Source: Robiginitomaculum sp. (GTDB lineage: Bacteria; Pseudomonadota; Alphaproteobacteria; Caulobacterales; Maricaulaceae). From it: 64,000 bases of DNA. This document shows, piece after piece, positions 38,894 through 46,898 of the stretch (positions are counted from its first letter, which is position 1; every line of letters begins with the position of its first letter). Location of the stretch: positions 29,734 through 93,733 of the forward strand of contig JAJFFQ010000070.1 in assembly GCA_021776565.1 (NCBI GenBank), given 5' to 3'. A program made the position numbers and the translations under genes. The notes beneath the pieces were generated by a model that was given only the letters and a program-made list of their open reading frames with translations, was not told the origin of the DNA and searched no databases.

Positions 38894-39499
38894 TCATCCC
38901 CCTTCTCCATCCGCATCTTGCTCGGCTACGTATTTTGCGCCTTCCCAGGGGCTAAGATTGTCGAAATTGCGAAATTCCTGGGTCAGGGACACCGGCTCGT
39001 ATACCACCCGGCGCTGTTCCTCGTCATAGCGACACTGCACATGACCAGAAAGCGGAAAGTCCTTGCGCAAGGGATGCCCCTCAAAACCATAATCCGTAAG
39101 GATACGCCTCAAATCCGGGTGGCCTGAAAACAAAATACCGTACATGTCAAAGGCTTCGCGTTCATTCCAGTTTGCTGCTGGGTACACATCAACAACGCTG
39201 GGAACGGCCATACCTTCCTCAACCTTGACCTTGATCCGTACACGAATATTTTCGCGCATGGACAATAAATGATAAACCACATCAAAGCGTTTTTGCCGCC
39301 CAGGATTATCCACACCGCATATATCAATCAGCGTTTCAAAGCGGCACTGGCTGTCATCACGCAGGAATATAAGGATTTTGACAATCTGTTCGGCATGTGC
39401 ATACAGCGTCAGATCACCAAAACTGATCTCACTGCCGGTTAGCGCCGTATCCAGCGTCTCAAGAAGATAGTCCTGCATATCGCTTAAGGACTTACTCAT
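38894..39499 (-). CDS. nuoC: NADH-quinone oxidoreductase subunit C
   Basis: 30-kDa-type peripheral subunit, partner of NuoD. Start at 39499, where ATG overlaps the nuoB stop (ATGA); the frame runs 27 codons further into nuoB but those do not fit. 201 residues. Signature region [20 protein letters not shown] and [24 protein letters not shown] (about 108-145), ending in the usual [13 protein letters not shown]. Confidence 0.95.
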   Translation of the reverse strand: MSKSLSDMQDYLLETLDTALTGSEISFGDLTLYAHAEQIVKILIFLRDDSQCRFETLIDICGVDNPGRQKRFDVVYHLLSMRENIRVRIKVKVEEGMAVPSVVDVYPAANWNEREAFDMYGILFSGHPDLRRILTDYGFEGHPLRKDFPLSGHVQCRYDEEQRRVVYEPVSLTQEFRNFDNLSPWEGAKYVAEQDADGEGG

Positions 39500-40062
39500 C
39501 GAATAATGTCCCCCACGCGGCGGATTTTCTTCTGCAATTGCAAAATGCCATAAACCAGCGCCTCGGCGGTTGGCGGGCAACCGGGTACATAAATATCCAC
39601 CGGCACAATGCGGTCACAGCCGCGCACCACCGAATAGGAATAATGGTAATAACCGCCGCCATTGGCACAGCTCCCCATGGAGATAACATAGCGCGGCTCG
39701 GGCATCTGGTCGTAGACTTTACGCAAGGCCGGAGCCATCTTGTTGGTCAGCGTACCAGCCACAATCATAACATCGGACTGGCGCGGAGAGGCGCGCGGCG
39801 CAAACCCAAAACGTTCCACGTCATAGCGCGGCATGGCCGCCTGCATCATCTCTACGGCGCAACAGGCAAGGCCAAATGTCATCCACATGAGCGAGCCGGT
39901 GCGCGCCCAGGTAATCAGTTCGTCCGCGCTGGCAATGACAAAACCCTTGTCCATAAGCGCGTCCGTCACCCCGTCATGAAACGGGTCATGTTTTTTGGGA
40001 TCATAAAGCGGCGTCGCCACACGAGCAGCACCAAGGGCGGGAACATTGCGATCATTACTCAT
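39496..40062 (-). CDS. nuoB: NADH-quinone oxidoreductase subunit B
   Basis: PSST-type subunit holding cluster N2, the last electron carrier before quinone. Start at 40062 ([15 protein letters not shown]); 15 extra in-frame codons upstream overlap nuoA. 188 residues. Cluster ligands: the tandem Cys pair in [12 protein letters not shown] near 70, [20 protein letters not shown] near 128 and [16 protein letters not shown] near 155. Four bp after the nuoA stop. Confidence 0.96.
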   Translation of the reverse strand: MSNDRNVPALGAARVATPLYDPKKHDPFHDGVTDALMDKGFVIASADELITWARTGSLMWMTFGLACCAVEMMQAAMPRYDVERFGFAPRASPRQSDVMIVAGTLTNKMAPALRKVYDQMPEPRYVISMGSCANGGGYYHYSYSVVRGCDRIVPVDIYVPGCPPTAEALVYGILQLQKKIRRVGDIIR

Positions 40063-40066
40063 CAGG

Positions 40067-40432
40067 CTAATCCCATTCCAGCGCGCCGCGGCGCCACGCA
40101 TAGGCAAACCCGATAACCAGTTCGCCCAAAAACACCATCATCGTCCAAAAAGCATATGGCCCCAGCGCCTTGAGGTTTACCGCCCATGGAAACAGAAAAA
40201 CCACTTCAAGATCAAAGACAATGAACAGAATAGCCACCAGATAAAATTTTACGTCAAATTTCATCCGCGCATCGTCAAAAGCCTCAAAGCCACATTCGTA
40301 AGTTGAGACTTTCTCAGCGTCCGGATTTTTGGGTGCCAAAATCACCGGCAAGACCATAAACACCAGTGCAATCACGGCGGCTATGGCCAAAAAAATCAGT
40401 ATGGGCAGGTAATCGAGCAAGAGTGCGCTCAT
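40067..40432 (-). CDS. nuoA: NADH-quinone oxidoreductase subunit A
   Basis: Three-helix membrane subunit (ND3 counterpart), first gene of the operon. Start at 40432 ([15 protein letters not shown]) with GGAG seven bases upstream; earlier in-frame codons are excluded. 121 residues. The conserved loop [20 protein letters not shown] (about 43-62) and [13 protein letters not shown] (near 74-86) identify it. Confidence 0.96.
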   Translation of the reverse strand: MSALLLDYLPILIFLAIAAVIALVFMVLPVILAPKNPDAEKVSTYECGFEAFDDARMKFDVKFYLVAILFIVFDLEVVFLFPWAVNLKALGPYAFWTMMVFLGELVIGFAYAWRRGALEWD

Positions 40433-40513
40433 AAAAAGGCTCCGGCGATTAAGCACATGGCACAAACATTGGACGGCGACTCAAATACTCTCAAGCCCCC
40501 GCTCTTGCCCGCG

Positions 40514-40542
40514 AAGCTAGAACTGTGTGCATGAAATGGCAA
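40514..40542 (-). promoter_or_regulatory. nuoA: Candidate promoter of the nuo operon
   Basis: Minus strand TTGCCA (40542-40537), 17-bp spacer, TAGCTT (40519-40514), 80 bp ahead of the nuoA start. The -35 is identical to that of the rpsB promoter; the -10 is weak. An imperfect hairpin (GGCAAATCGCCT / AGGTGATTGCC, 40534-40562) covers the -35. Confidence 0.4.
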
Positions 40543-40582
40543 TCACCTAAGCGAGGCGATTTGCCGCGCCCGACCACTTTTT

Positions 40583-41215
40583 TCAGTTTAAAGCGAGATT
40601 GCCAGAGGAGGTGCGGGTCGCAATCATGGAATAGGCACCCTTTTCCCAGGTTGTACCATTGTCATATGAGCGATCTGACTTCATTTCAAAGCGGTTGGTT
40701 GTAATGTTGAAATAGGTTTCCCGGTTGATAAATTGGCCACGTTTACTGTCCACCGGTTCGGCCAGGACAACCATTGTTTTACCAATACGTTTTGCGGTCA
40801 CCAGTTTTATACCACCACTGCCGGGGTAGGTATTTGTTCCCACCCAATGACCGGCCCCTCGGCTATAAAACCTGATTTCCTGACCGGCCAGAAACGGCCC
40901 GCGCCATTCCTGCACAACCGCCAGGCCATTAACCCCCCAGACATTGTGCCATGTGGCCCCATATGTGCCGGATAAACCATCGGGCGCTGTCCAGGTTAAG
41001 GATACAGTCCAGTCACCGATAAGAAACGCATATTCGACAAGTTGCTTCGGGCCTTGGGGGCTTGGAAAACCAAATCGTGACTGTTTTTCGGGTTCAGCGA
41101 TTAAGTTTGGTGCCGTCGCTGCGTTTGCTAAAGGTGACGGCATGACAACAGACAGGCAAATTATAACCAAAAGTGCCAGCGAGTACTTACGCTGGAGATT
41201 GCCCGACTCATCCAT
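40583..41215 (-). CDS. Secreted protein of unknown function
   Basis: 210 residues. Signal peptide: a charged start (MDESGNLQRKYSL), a hydrophobic core (ALLVIICLSVVMPS) and a cleavage region near ANAA. The mature part has alternating aromatic and polar residues typical of an all-beta fold (FLIGDWTVSLTWTAPDG, WHNVWGVNGLAVVQEW, EIRFYSRGAGHWVGTNTY), with a pattern like that of lipocalin-type small-molecule binding domains seen in DUF1579-type proteins, but I cannot assign it. It sits alone just upstream of the nuo promoter on the same strand, with no strong terminator between. Confidence 0.75.
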   Translation of the reverse strand: MDESGNLQRKYSLALLVIICLSVVMPSPLANAATAPNLIAEPEKQSRFGFPSPQGPKQLVEYAFLIGDWTVSLTWTAPDGLSGTYGATWHNVWGVNGLAVVQEWRGPFLAGQEIRFYSRGAGHWVGTNTYPGSGGIKLVTAKRIGKTMVVLAEPVDSKRGQFINRETYFNITTNRFEMKSDRSYDNGTTWEKGAYSMIATRTSSGNLALN

Positions 41216-41450
41216 AAATTAGCTCCCAGAGTTTATTGTTTTTCAATATTATGTCCTGTCAGTTGAAGGGAAACTTACTGAACCATGACACTTGCGTAAC
41301 CTACTGGTATGCTTGTCTTGAAATGTAATTATTCCCCTTGCGGGTTACTTGTCAGTACAACTTGATATGGTCACGCCCCTGCCCCATTTCCGGCAAAATC
41401 TTGCGCGAAGTCTCTAGGCCATGCGGGGGACGCAAAAAGAGGTCAAACCT

Positions 41451-42578
41451 ATGAAACACCTGTTATTAGGCACAGTTCTGTGCACCCTGACATTCTCCCC
41501 GATAATGCCCGCCAGCGCGACAAGTATTGCCCCGTCGTATGATGTTGACGTCGCCTTTGTGCTTGACACCACAGGCTCCATGTCGGGCCTGATCGAAGGT
41601 GCCAAACAAAAAATCTGGTCAATCGCCAATGATATTGCCGATACCCGCCAGGGACAGCAGGGCAATATCCGCTTTGCCCTCATCGGTTATCGTGATCGCG
41701 GGGATGCCTACATCACCAAAACATTTGACCTTACCACTGATTTGAGTGGCATTTACGGTCATTTGCTGGAATTTCGGGCACAAGGCGGTGGTGACCGGCC
41801 CGAATCGGTCAATCAGGCATTGGACGAGGGCATTACCGACCTGCAATGGGACAGAAACCCGAACACATTGCGGCTGGTGTTTCTGGTTGGCGATGCCCCG
41901 CCACACATGGATTATCAAAATGACGTTCCCTATGCCATCAGCTTACGTGATGCCCGTGATGCCGACATTATCGTCAACACCGTTCAGGCCGGACGCCATA
42001 ATGACACTGCAAAAGTCTGGCATGAGATTGCCGATCTGGGTAATGGCGAATATCTTGCCATCCCTCAAAATGGTGGCATGAAACAGGTTCATACCCCCTA
42101 TGACGACCGGATAGACAAAATGCAGCAATCCATGAATGCCACTATACTGAGCTATGGTTCCCGTTCAGAACAGGCCATGGTTGCAAAGAAACGCGGCAGC
42201 GCCCTTGCTGCCGCCGCACCGGTGGCCTCTGACATGGCCAGTTATCGCTTCAAGGCGGGCAAAAAAAACAAGGTCATTACCGGTGGTCATGAACTGATCG
42301 AGGACTATGAGGATGGTAAAATTACTCTGGAGGCTCTCAAGGTTGATGAACTTCCCGAGGAATTCAAAGGCCTGAGCAAAGACGAACAACAAACCCGCCT
42401 GGATACCCTGGTCGCAGAACGCCAGAAGCTAAACGCCGACATGGAAACTCTGGTCAAAAAACGCGATGCCTTCCTGAAAGAAGAAGCGGAAAAACGCGCC
42501 GCAGAATCACCCGATGATGCCTTTGATGTGCGCGTGAGCGAAACCATCCGCAAACAGGCGGCGGCAAAGCGAAAATAA
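41451..42578 (+). CDS. Exported von Willebrand factor A domain protein
   Basis: 375 residues; start at 41451 (MKHLLLGTVL) with AGAGG eight bases upstream, ten in-frame codons further up ignored. Signal peptide to about 24 (ending PASA). A vWA domain spans about 32-235: VAFVLDTTGSMSG near 34 gives the MIDAS DxxxS residues, FALIGYRDRGD near 76, and FLVGDAPPHMDY near 145 the late Asp. The C-terminal third (from about 285) is charged and helical, coiled-coil-like (QQTRLDTLVAERQKLNADME). The MIDAS suggests metal-dependent protein binding in the periplasm. No operon partner: flanked by a divergent gene and a repeat-rich spacer. Confidence 0.85.
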   Translation: MKHLLLGTVLCTLTFSPIMPASATSIAPSYDVDVAFVLDTTGSMSGLIEGAKQKIWSIANDIADTRQGQQGNIRFALIGYRDRGDAYITKTFDLTTDLSGIYGHLLEFRAQGGGDRPESVNQALDEGITDLQWDRNPNTLRLVFLVGDAPPHMDYQNDVPYAISLRDARDADIIVNTVQAGRHNDTAKVWHEIADLGNGEYLAIPQNGGMKQVHTPYDDRIDKMQQSMNATILSYGSRSEQAMVAKKRGSALAAAAPVASDMASYRFKAGKKNKVITGGHELIEDYEDGKITLEALKVDELPEEFKGLSKDEQQTRLDTLVAERQKLNADMETLVKKRDAFLKEEAEKRAAESPDDAFDVRVSETIRKQAAAKRK

Positions 42579-42599
42579 GAAAAAACACACCGTCTCAGG

Positions 42600-42655
42600 G
42601 TTTCCGGGTGACAGACCCGGGAGCCAGTTGTGACTCTGCTCTGGATGCCGGATAA
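42600..42655. repeat. Palindromic element, partial
   Basis: TTTCCGGGTGACAGACCCGGGAGCCAG, TTGTGACTCTGCT, CTGGATGCCGGAT, then truncated. GGGT/ACCC gives a short hairpin that may also serve as a terminator for the vWA gene, though no T-run follows. Confidence 0.65.
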
Positions 42656-42763
42656 GTAACTTTAGTTGTGCTATCGCGACGGTAAACCGTAGCTTTTGAG
42701 CACGCTTTATCTTCCTTGCCGCTTTGCTATTTGAGGGCTAATACCTTTCCGGCAACCCTGATC

Positions 42764-42842
42764 GTGTCATTACCCGACTGGTTCGGGTAATCCAGAAATA
42801 GAGATGAAAACTGGACCACCCGGACAAGCCGGGTGATGACAA
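42764..42842. repeat. Palindromic element
   Basis: GTCATTACCCGA-CTGG-TTCGGGTAATCCAG, spacer, CTGGACCACCCGG-ACAAG-CCGGGTGATGAC. Stem bases differ from the other copies but stay paired. Confidence 0.9.
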
Positions 42843-42932
42843 TAAGAGATTATTTCTCAGCCTAAACACCCCAAACATACCCTATTTATGCATTATTAGG
42901 CATATAATACCGAATTGTCCGGACACGAAATT

Positions 42933-42998
42933 ATTTGAATTCACCGCCTTTGCGTCGTTAACTCCACAGATGAACGCATAAATAAGGTGAATTCAAAT
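42933..42998 (+). promoter_or_regulatory. 13-bp perfect inverted repeat over the start of the RHH-membrane gene (putative operator)
   Basis: ATTTGAATTCACC at 42933-42945 and its exact reverse complement GGTGAATTCAAAT at 42986-42998, 40 bp apart; the right arm covers the ATG (42997-42999). Each arm contains the 8-bp palindrome TGAATTCA. Possible autoregulatory binding sites for the ribbon-helix-helix domain encoded just downstream. Confidence 0.65.
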
Positions 42999-43689
42999 GA
43001 ACGATAAGAACGGGCACCAACCCGGCAAGAAAACTGAAACCATTGAAGTGAGATTACCATTCGAAACCAAGCGTGCTTTATTGGAAAAATCACAGCGCGA
43101 AGGACAATCAATGAGTGATGTCATACGTGTTCTGATCGACCAGTATTTAGACTTTAAGGTGGCGGCGGCCAAGCCTTATTCGGTCACGAGAAAATGGTTT
43201 TCAATACCGCGCAAACGAACTGTAGGCATTCTGGCGGCCATAACCGCCAGCATCGCCATCATGTTTTCAGCTATCACGCCCAGCCTGGCCGGTGATATAG
43301 AATTATCAATTGGCGGTTTCATTACCAAAGGTTCTGGTGATGTAAAAATAACCAAACAAAAAAACAGCGGCGCGTTTGAAATACTGTCCGATGAGATTGC
43401 TGTAATAAAGCTGAACAACACCATTACTGCTGACTATGGGAAACCTATAACCATACGCCATGCACAGAGCGAAACCTCGGCCTATATCCTGGAGTTCACC
43501 ACCAAACCTGTTGAGAATGATCAACTCTATATCGCTATTACAATTAAATATAACGACAGCGATGGCGAGAAAATAATCGCAAGCCCTTCCATGGTGACCG
43601 GCTATGGAAAAAGGGCCAGCATCAGCGTTTCTGCCGGTGCTAAAAGTGAAAGTGTATATTCTATCAACATTGTTGCAAAAAAAATATGA
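42997..43689 (+). CDS. Ribbon-helix-helix / transmembrane / periplasmic protein
   Basis: 230 residues in three parts. Residues 12-52 look like a ribbon-helix-helix DNA-binding domain of the Arc/MetJ/CopG type: a short strand ETIEVRLP (14-21), helix FETKRALLEKSQREG, turn, helix MSDVIRVLIDQYL. A basic linker (TRKWFSIPRKR, 64-74) is followed by one membrane segment (about 75-96), and then about 130 residues of probable beta-rich periplasmic domain (FTTKPVENDQLYIAITIKY). Positive charges before the membrane helix place the N-terminus in the cytoplasm. PSLAGD at 95-100 could be a signal-peptidase site. SD is AAGGTG, close to the ATG. I know of no named family with this architecture. Confidence 0.75.
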   Translation: MNDKNGHQPGKKTETIEVRLPFETKRALLEKSQREGQSMSDVIRVLIDQYLDFKVAAAKPYSVTRKWFSIPRKRTVGILAAITASIAIMFSAITPSLAGDIELSIGGFITKGSGDVKITKQKNSGAFEILSDEIAVIKLNNTITADYGKPITIRHAQSETSAYILEFTTKPVENDQLYIAITIKYNDSDGEKIIASPSMVTGYGKRASISVSAGAKSESVYSINIVAKKI

Positions 43690-43734
43690 CGCCGCCAAAG
43701 GGTTGAACCCGGAAAAATAGTGGAGACGACAAAT

Positions 43735-43769
43735 AAAAAGGCATGGACCCTAAAGCCCATGCCTTTTTT
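43735..43769. terminator. Bidirectional intrinsic terminator
   Basis: AAAAAGGCATGG, ten-base loop, CCATGCCTTTTT: a perfect 12-bp stem with A- and T-tracts on either side. It can serve the plus-strand RHH gene and the minus-strand tRNA-Asp gene, which converge here. Confidence 0.92.
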
Positions 43770-43781
43770 ATTTGCATGAAA

Positions 43782-43858
43782 TGGCGCGAGTGACGGGACT
43801 CGAACCCGCGACCTCCGGCGTGACAGGCCGGCACTCTAACCAACTGAGCTACACCCGC
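43782..43858 (-). tRNA. tRNA-Asp (anticodon GTC)
   Basis: 77 nt with encoded CCA. Acceptor stem GCGGGTG/CACTCGC (one G-U pair), discriminator G, D-arm TAGCTCAGTTGG, anticodon stem CCGGC/GCCGG around CTGTCAC with anticodon at 43822-43824, T-arm GCGGGTTCGAGTCCCGT. Its transcript runs into the bidirectional terminator. Confidence 0.97.
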
Positions 43859-43959
43859 CGATTTCATGTTTCCCGTGCCACTGGCAAGGAAGGCCGTCAG
43901 ATACGGTGCGCGCGCTTGCACGTCAAGCGTCTCTGCACACTTAATCCCGCACTCAAATA

Positions 43960-43988
43960 ACCACACCAGTACGCGTTACTGGTGTGGT
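43960..43988. other. Perfect 12-bp hairpin between two tRNA genes
   Basis: ACCACACCAGTA, loop CGCGT, TACTGGTGTGGT. No T-run on either side, so not a standard terminator. It lies between tRNA-Val and tRNA-Asp, about 100 bp upstream of tRNA-Asp. Confidence 0.7.
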
Positions 43989-44050
43989 GATAGCACAAGG
44001 AAAAGTGGTGGAGGTTAGAGGAGCAACCTCGAACCGGAACTGTCCTCAAG

Positions 44051-44126
44051 TAGCGAGCGTCAGCATCGCGGTAGCGCAAAGCCAAACGCGCTCATATAGC
44101 GGGCGCCAGCACCGCGATAGCGCAAG
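44051..44126. repeat. Two direct copies of a ~28-bp sequence upstream of tRNA-Asp
   Basis: TAGCGrGCGyCAGCAyCGCG and rTAGCGCAA occur at 44051-44079 and 44097-44125, 46 bp apart with four or so differences. The second copy ends next to the tRNA-Val 3' end. Confidence 0.65.
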
Positions 44127-44131
44127 AAAAA

Positions 44132-44207
44132 TGGTGGGCGATGAGAGGCTCGAACTCCCGACATCCACGGTGTAAACGTGGCGCTCTCCCAACTGAGCTA
44201 ATCGCCC
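44132..44207 (-). tRNA. tRNA-Val (anticodon TAC)
   Basis: 76 nt with encoded CCA. Acceptor stem GGGCGAT/ATCGCCC, discriminator A, D-arm TAGCTCAGTTGG, anticodon stem CCACG/CGTGG with TAC at 44172-44174, T-arm GGGAGTTCGAGCCTCTC. Confidence 0.97.
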
Positions 44208-44261
44208 CCAGTTCGGTTGTGGACTATGCCCAAAACCATGCGGCGGGCAAGGGTAAAACTG

Positions 44262-44290
44262 AAAAAGGGCCAGCAAATGCCAGCCCTTTT
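44262..44290 (-). terminator. Intrinsic terminator of the HU gene
   Basis: Minus strand AAAAGGGCTGGC, ATTT loop, GCTGGCCCTTTTT: about 12 pairs (two G-U) ending in a T-run, 20 bp after the HU stop codon. Confidence 0.88.
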
Positions 44291-44309
44291 AACAGCAAAA
44301 TATATCTGC

Positions 44310-44585
44310 TTAGCAGTTGACGCAATCCTTGAAGGATTTGCCTGCCTTGAATTTTGGACGTTTGGAAGCTGGACGGTCTACCAGTTCACCAGTGCGCGGG
44401 TTGCGGGCCTTGCCGGCAGCACGATGGGCAACGGTAAAGGAGCCAAAGCCCGGAATACGGACATCACCGCCAGCGGCGAGAGACTCTTCGACGACACTGA
44501 CGAATGCATTAACGACGTCTGCGCCCTGGGCTTTGGTGCCGCCGAGTTTTGCGGCTACGGCTTCTGCTAGTTCACTCTTGTTCAT
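44310..44585 (-). CDS. hup: HU family DNA-binding protein
   Basis: Histone-like nucleoid protein that bends DNA. 91 residues, usual length. MNKSELAEAVAAKLG opens the helical dimer body, VRIPGFGSFTVAHRAAGKAR (about 42-61) leads into the DNA-binding arm with RNPRTGE at 61-67, and the end carries KRPKFKAGKSFKDCVN. The last residues contain two cysteines (CVNC), uncommon for HU. Single gene with its own terminator; the 239 bp upstream to the peptidase stop should contain the promoter, but no clear pair was found. Confidence 0.96.
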   Translation of the reverse strand: MNKSELAEAVAAKLGGTKAQGADVVNAFVSVVEESLAAGGDVRIPGFGSFTVAHRAAGKARNPRTGELVDRPASKRPKFKAGKSFKDCVNC

Positions 44586-44824
44586 GGTGTTTCCCCATTA
44601 GGATTGCGCCGAATCAGCGGCGTGATATCGGTAGTCTTGCCGCAAAACCCTTATTTTGCAAAGAGTTTGACGGGGGTTTGAACAAAAAAAGCCAGAAAAA
44701 GGCTAAAAATCAGGGATAAAACGGGCTTTTCACTCGAAAACCCTTACAGACCAAGGATTATCCCCTGATTATCTACACATTATCCGAAAGGGATTCAGGA
44801 CAGCCTTATCTGTATCTAACAAAA

Positions 44825-46768
44825 CTATTTCTTGTTCAGGTGTTGATTAAGAAACGTTTCCAGTGCTTGCAAAGTTTGAATTCTGGATTCAGCTGTGTCC
44901 AGATTATGATCGCCGGTTTTGAGCGTAACCATTTGCACGTCCTTGTCATATTGCTTCAGTTTATCCACCATACCGACAGCGTGCTTGTAGGGTACCCGAA
45001 AATCATCCTTCGCCTGGATAATCAGGGCGGGTATTTTAATTTTTTGGGCCTGGTGAATTGGCGAGACCGTTGTCGCCTTCTCCCCGGTAAGTCCCATTGA
45101 TTTAATCCATGCCTTGCCACCAATATAATCCTTGTCATCGCTAATCAAAATCATCAGGTTCAACACACCGTTTATACTAGCCGCACATTGATAAAGGTCT
45201 GGGGTTTTGATGGCCCCCATCATGGCCGCATACCCACCATAGGATGCACCAACAATACAAATGCGGGCCGGATCAGCGATGCCCTGGTCAATAAGGTATT
45301 GAACACCGTCGGTAACATCATCCTGCATGGTGCCGCCCCATTGACGCTTTCCCAGATTGGCAAATTTTTGACCATAACCATCCGAGCCACGAAAATTGGG
45401 TTGCAACACGCCATAGCCCCGCGAGGCAAAAAACTGTGAAAAATAATCAAACCTCTTTGCGTCCCGTGCCTTTGGCCCCCCATGGGGAAATATCACAAAG
45501 GGAAGGTTTTTCCTCGGCCCGGATCGGGGCAGGGTTATATAAGCGGGTATTTCAAGACCATCACGGGCTTCATAGTGAATGGGGGTGGTGGTCGCCAAAT
45601 TGTCCGGGCTTAACCCCGGCATGGTTTCAGATATAAACTCCATCTTTTTTTGTTTCATATCCAGAAAATAATAAACGCCCGGTTCAACATCACTGGTTGA
45701 AAATATCAGGTATTTTTTCTGCTCAGGTATGCGGCTCACGATCCGGTTAACAGTATCTGGCAAGGCTTTATCTATATTCGCCTGAAGTTTCTCAAAATCC
45801 TTGTCCCAATAGAAAAATTCTGTCTTGTCCACCGTGAACTGAACGCCAACGGGTGTTTTTGTAGCCGGGTCATAAATGAGGTGATCGTAATCAACTTTAT
45901 CATTTGAAAACACAGTTTCAAGAACGGTGCCTTTTGAAAGATTAACTTTATATATCCCAAATCTTCCCGCTTTATCCGGCCCGCCTGCAAAGGCGATTTG
46001 CGGGTCATCTGAAAACGCAATTGGAAACAAATTCCTGTTGCCCCATTCGCTACGCTCAACACTGGCCCAGCTACTGGTTTCAGGGTTGAAATATATATAA
46101 TTGAATTGCGTCCGCTTTACCGGATCATAACCCCAGCCAAGCCGTAGATTATGGCTTTGGTCGGTCTGGTAGTTCTGAATACCTCTGAACCCTGCGCTAA
46201 TTTCTTTGAATTTTCCGGTGTTGACGTTTATTTTACGCACCTCATCCTTGCCATCCATGTCTGAATCAATGGCCAGCAGAAAATGTTCAGCATCCTCAGG
46301 CAACCAATCGATTACGTCATCCTGAATTTGCGTGGTCACAGTTGATCTTGCCACACGGCTGATCGTCTTGCGCATTTTTTTTGGCAATACAAGCGGGCCA
46401 AAGTTTTGACCATCACGATCAACACCATACAGTCGTGTTTCGCGAACCAGAACCAGCCCACGCTTGGACGTAAATGCATATGAAAAAACAAGTCTGTTAT
46501 TATTGGCCCAGCGAAACCAGGCAAAATCCGCATCACCACCGGGCGGAATTGCAACAGTATTTTCCCCGTCAAGTCGCTGTATAATCAAATGGGTTTTGCC
46601 TTCATGTGGCGCAGTCATGGCAATATAGTCGCCTTCGGGCGACAAACGCATTGACGCAGCACTGGGCAGTTGAGCGAATGCCTCAATTGGAATTGTCCCC
46701 GCGCCTTGCGCCCAGCATGGCAAGACAAACCCAAAAAAAATAAAACTTATGAAAAATTGCAGATGCAT
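44825..46768 (-). CDS. Exported S9 (prolyl oligopeptidase) family peptidase
   Basis: 647 residues; ATG at 46768 with GGGGGAAG upstream (a GTG five codons earlier is less likely). Signal peptide MHLQFFISFIFFGFVLPCWA, so periplasmic or outer-membrane associated (a Cys at 18 might suggest a lipoprotein, but no lipobox is convincing). Residues about 30-390 have the repeated pattern of a beta-propeller; the alpha/beta-hydrolase domain follows: nucleophile S509 in VGASYGGYAAM, D589 in AKDDFRVP, H621 in GDHNLD. This fits acylaminoacyl-peptidase-like S9 members that degrade peptides. Single gene. Confidence 0.9.
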   Translation of the reverse strand: MHLQFFISFIFFGFVLPCWAQGAGTIPIEAFAQLPSAASMRLSPEGDYIAMTAPHEGKTHLIIQRLDGENTVAIPPGGDADFAWFRWANNNRLVFSYAFTSKRGLVLVRETRLYGVDRDGQNFGPLVLPKKMRKTISRVARSTVTTQIQDDVIDWLPEDAEHFLLAIDSDMDGKDEVRKINVNTGKFKEISAGFRGIQNYQTDQSHNLRLGWGYDPVKRTQFNYIYFNPETSSWASVERSEWGNRNLFPIAFSDDPQIAFAGGPDKAGRFGIYKVNLSKGTVLETVFSNDKVDYDHLIYDPATKTPVGVQFTVDKTEFFYWDKDFEKLQANIDKALPDTVNRIVSRIPEQKKYLIFSTSDVEPGVYYFLDMKQKKMEFISETMPGLSPDNLATTTPIHYEARDGLEIPAYITLPRSGPRKNLPFVIFPHGGPKARDAKRFDYFSQFFASRGYGVLQPNFRGSDGYGQKFANLGKRQWGGTMQDDVTDGVQYLIDQGIADPARICIVGASYGGYAAMMGAIKTPDLYQCAASINGVLNLMILISDDKDYIGGKAWIKSMGLTGEKATTVSPIHQAQKIKIPALIIQAKDDFRVPYKHAVGMVDKLKQYDKDVQMVTLKTGDHNLDTAESRIQTLQALETFLNQHLNKK

Positions 46769-46898
46769 AGTTTCTTCCCCCACAGAAAGGGGAAATTTAC
46801 TATCGCCTCTACAAATAGCAAGTATTACGTGAAAATTAGGTATCTGTACCCAAATGTTGAATCTTGTTTATGAGTCCTCGACCAAGGGTCAGGCTTCA

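Larger units (their letters stand above)
42579..42996. other. Repeat-rich spacer with promoter region of the RHH-membrane gene
   Basis: 418 bp with two palindromic elements (42600-42655 and 42764-42842) and, towards the right end, the A/T-rich leader of the next gene containing an 8-bp palindrome GTCCGGAC (42918-42925) and the left arm of a 13-bp inverted repeat. No coding frame supported. Confidence 0.6.

Noticed and set aside
41421..41450. Upstream start for the vWA gene
   Set aside because: The ten extra codons would put polar residues before the signal peptide; the ATG at 41451 has a proper ribosome-binding site.
43772..43960. Plus-strand 62-codon frame over tRNA-Asp
   Set aside because: Antisense of a tRNA gene; the sequence RVTGLEPATSGVTGR is a well-known false protein pattern from such regions.
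43984..44175. Plus-strand frame ending in DERLELPTSTV
   Set aside because: Antisense of tRNA-Val, same artefact.
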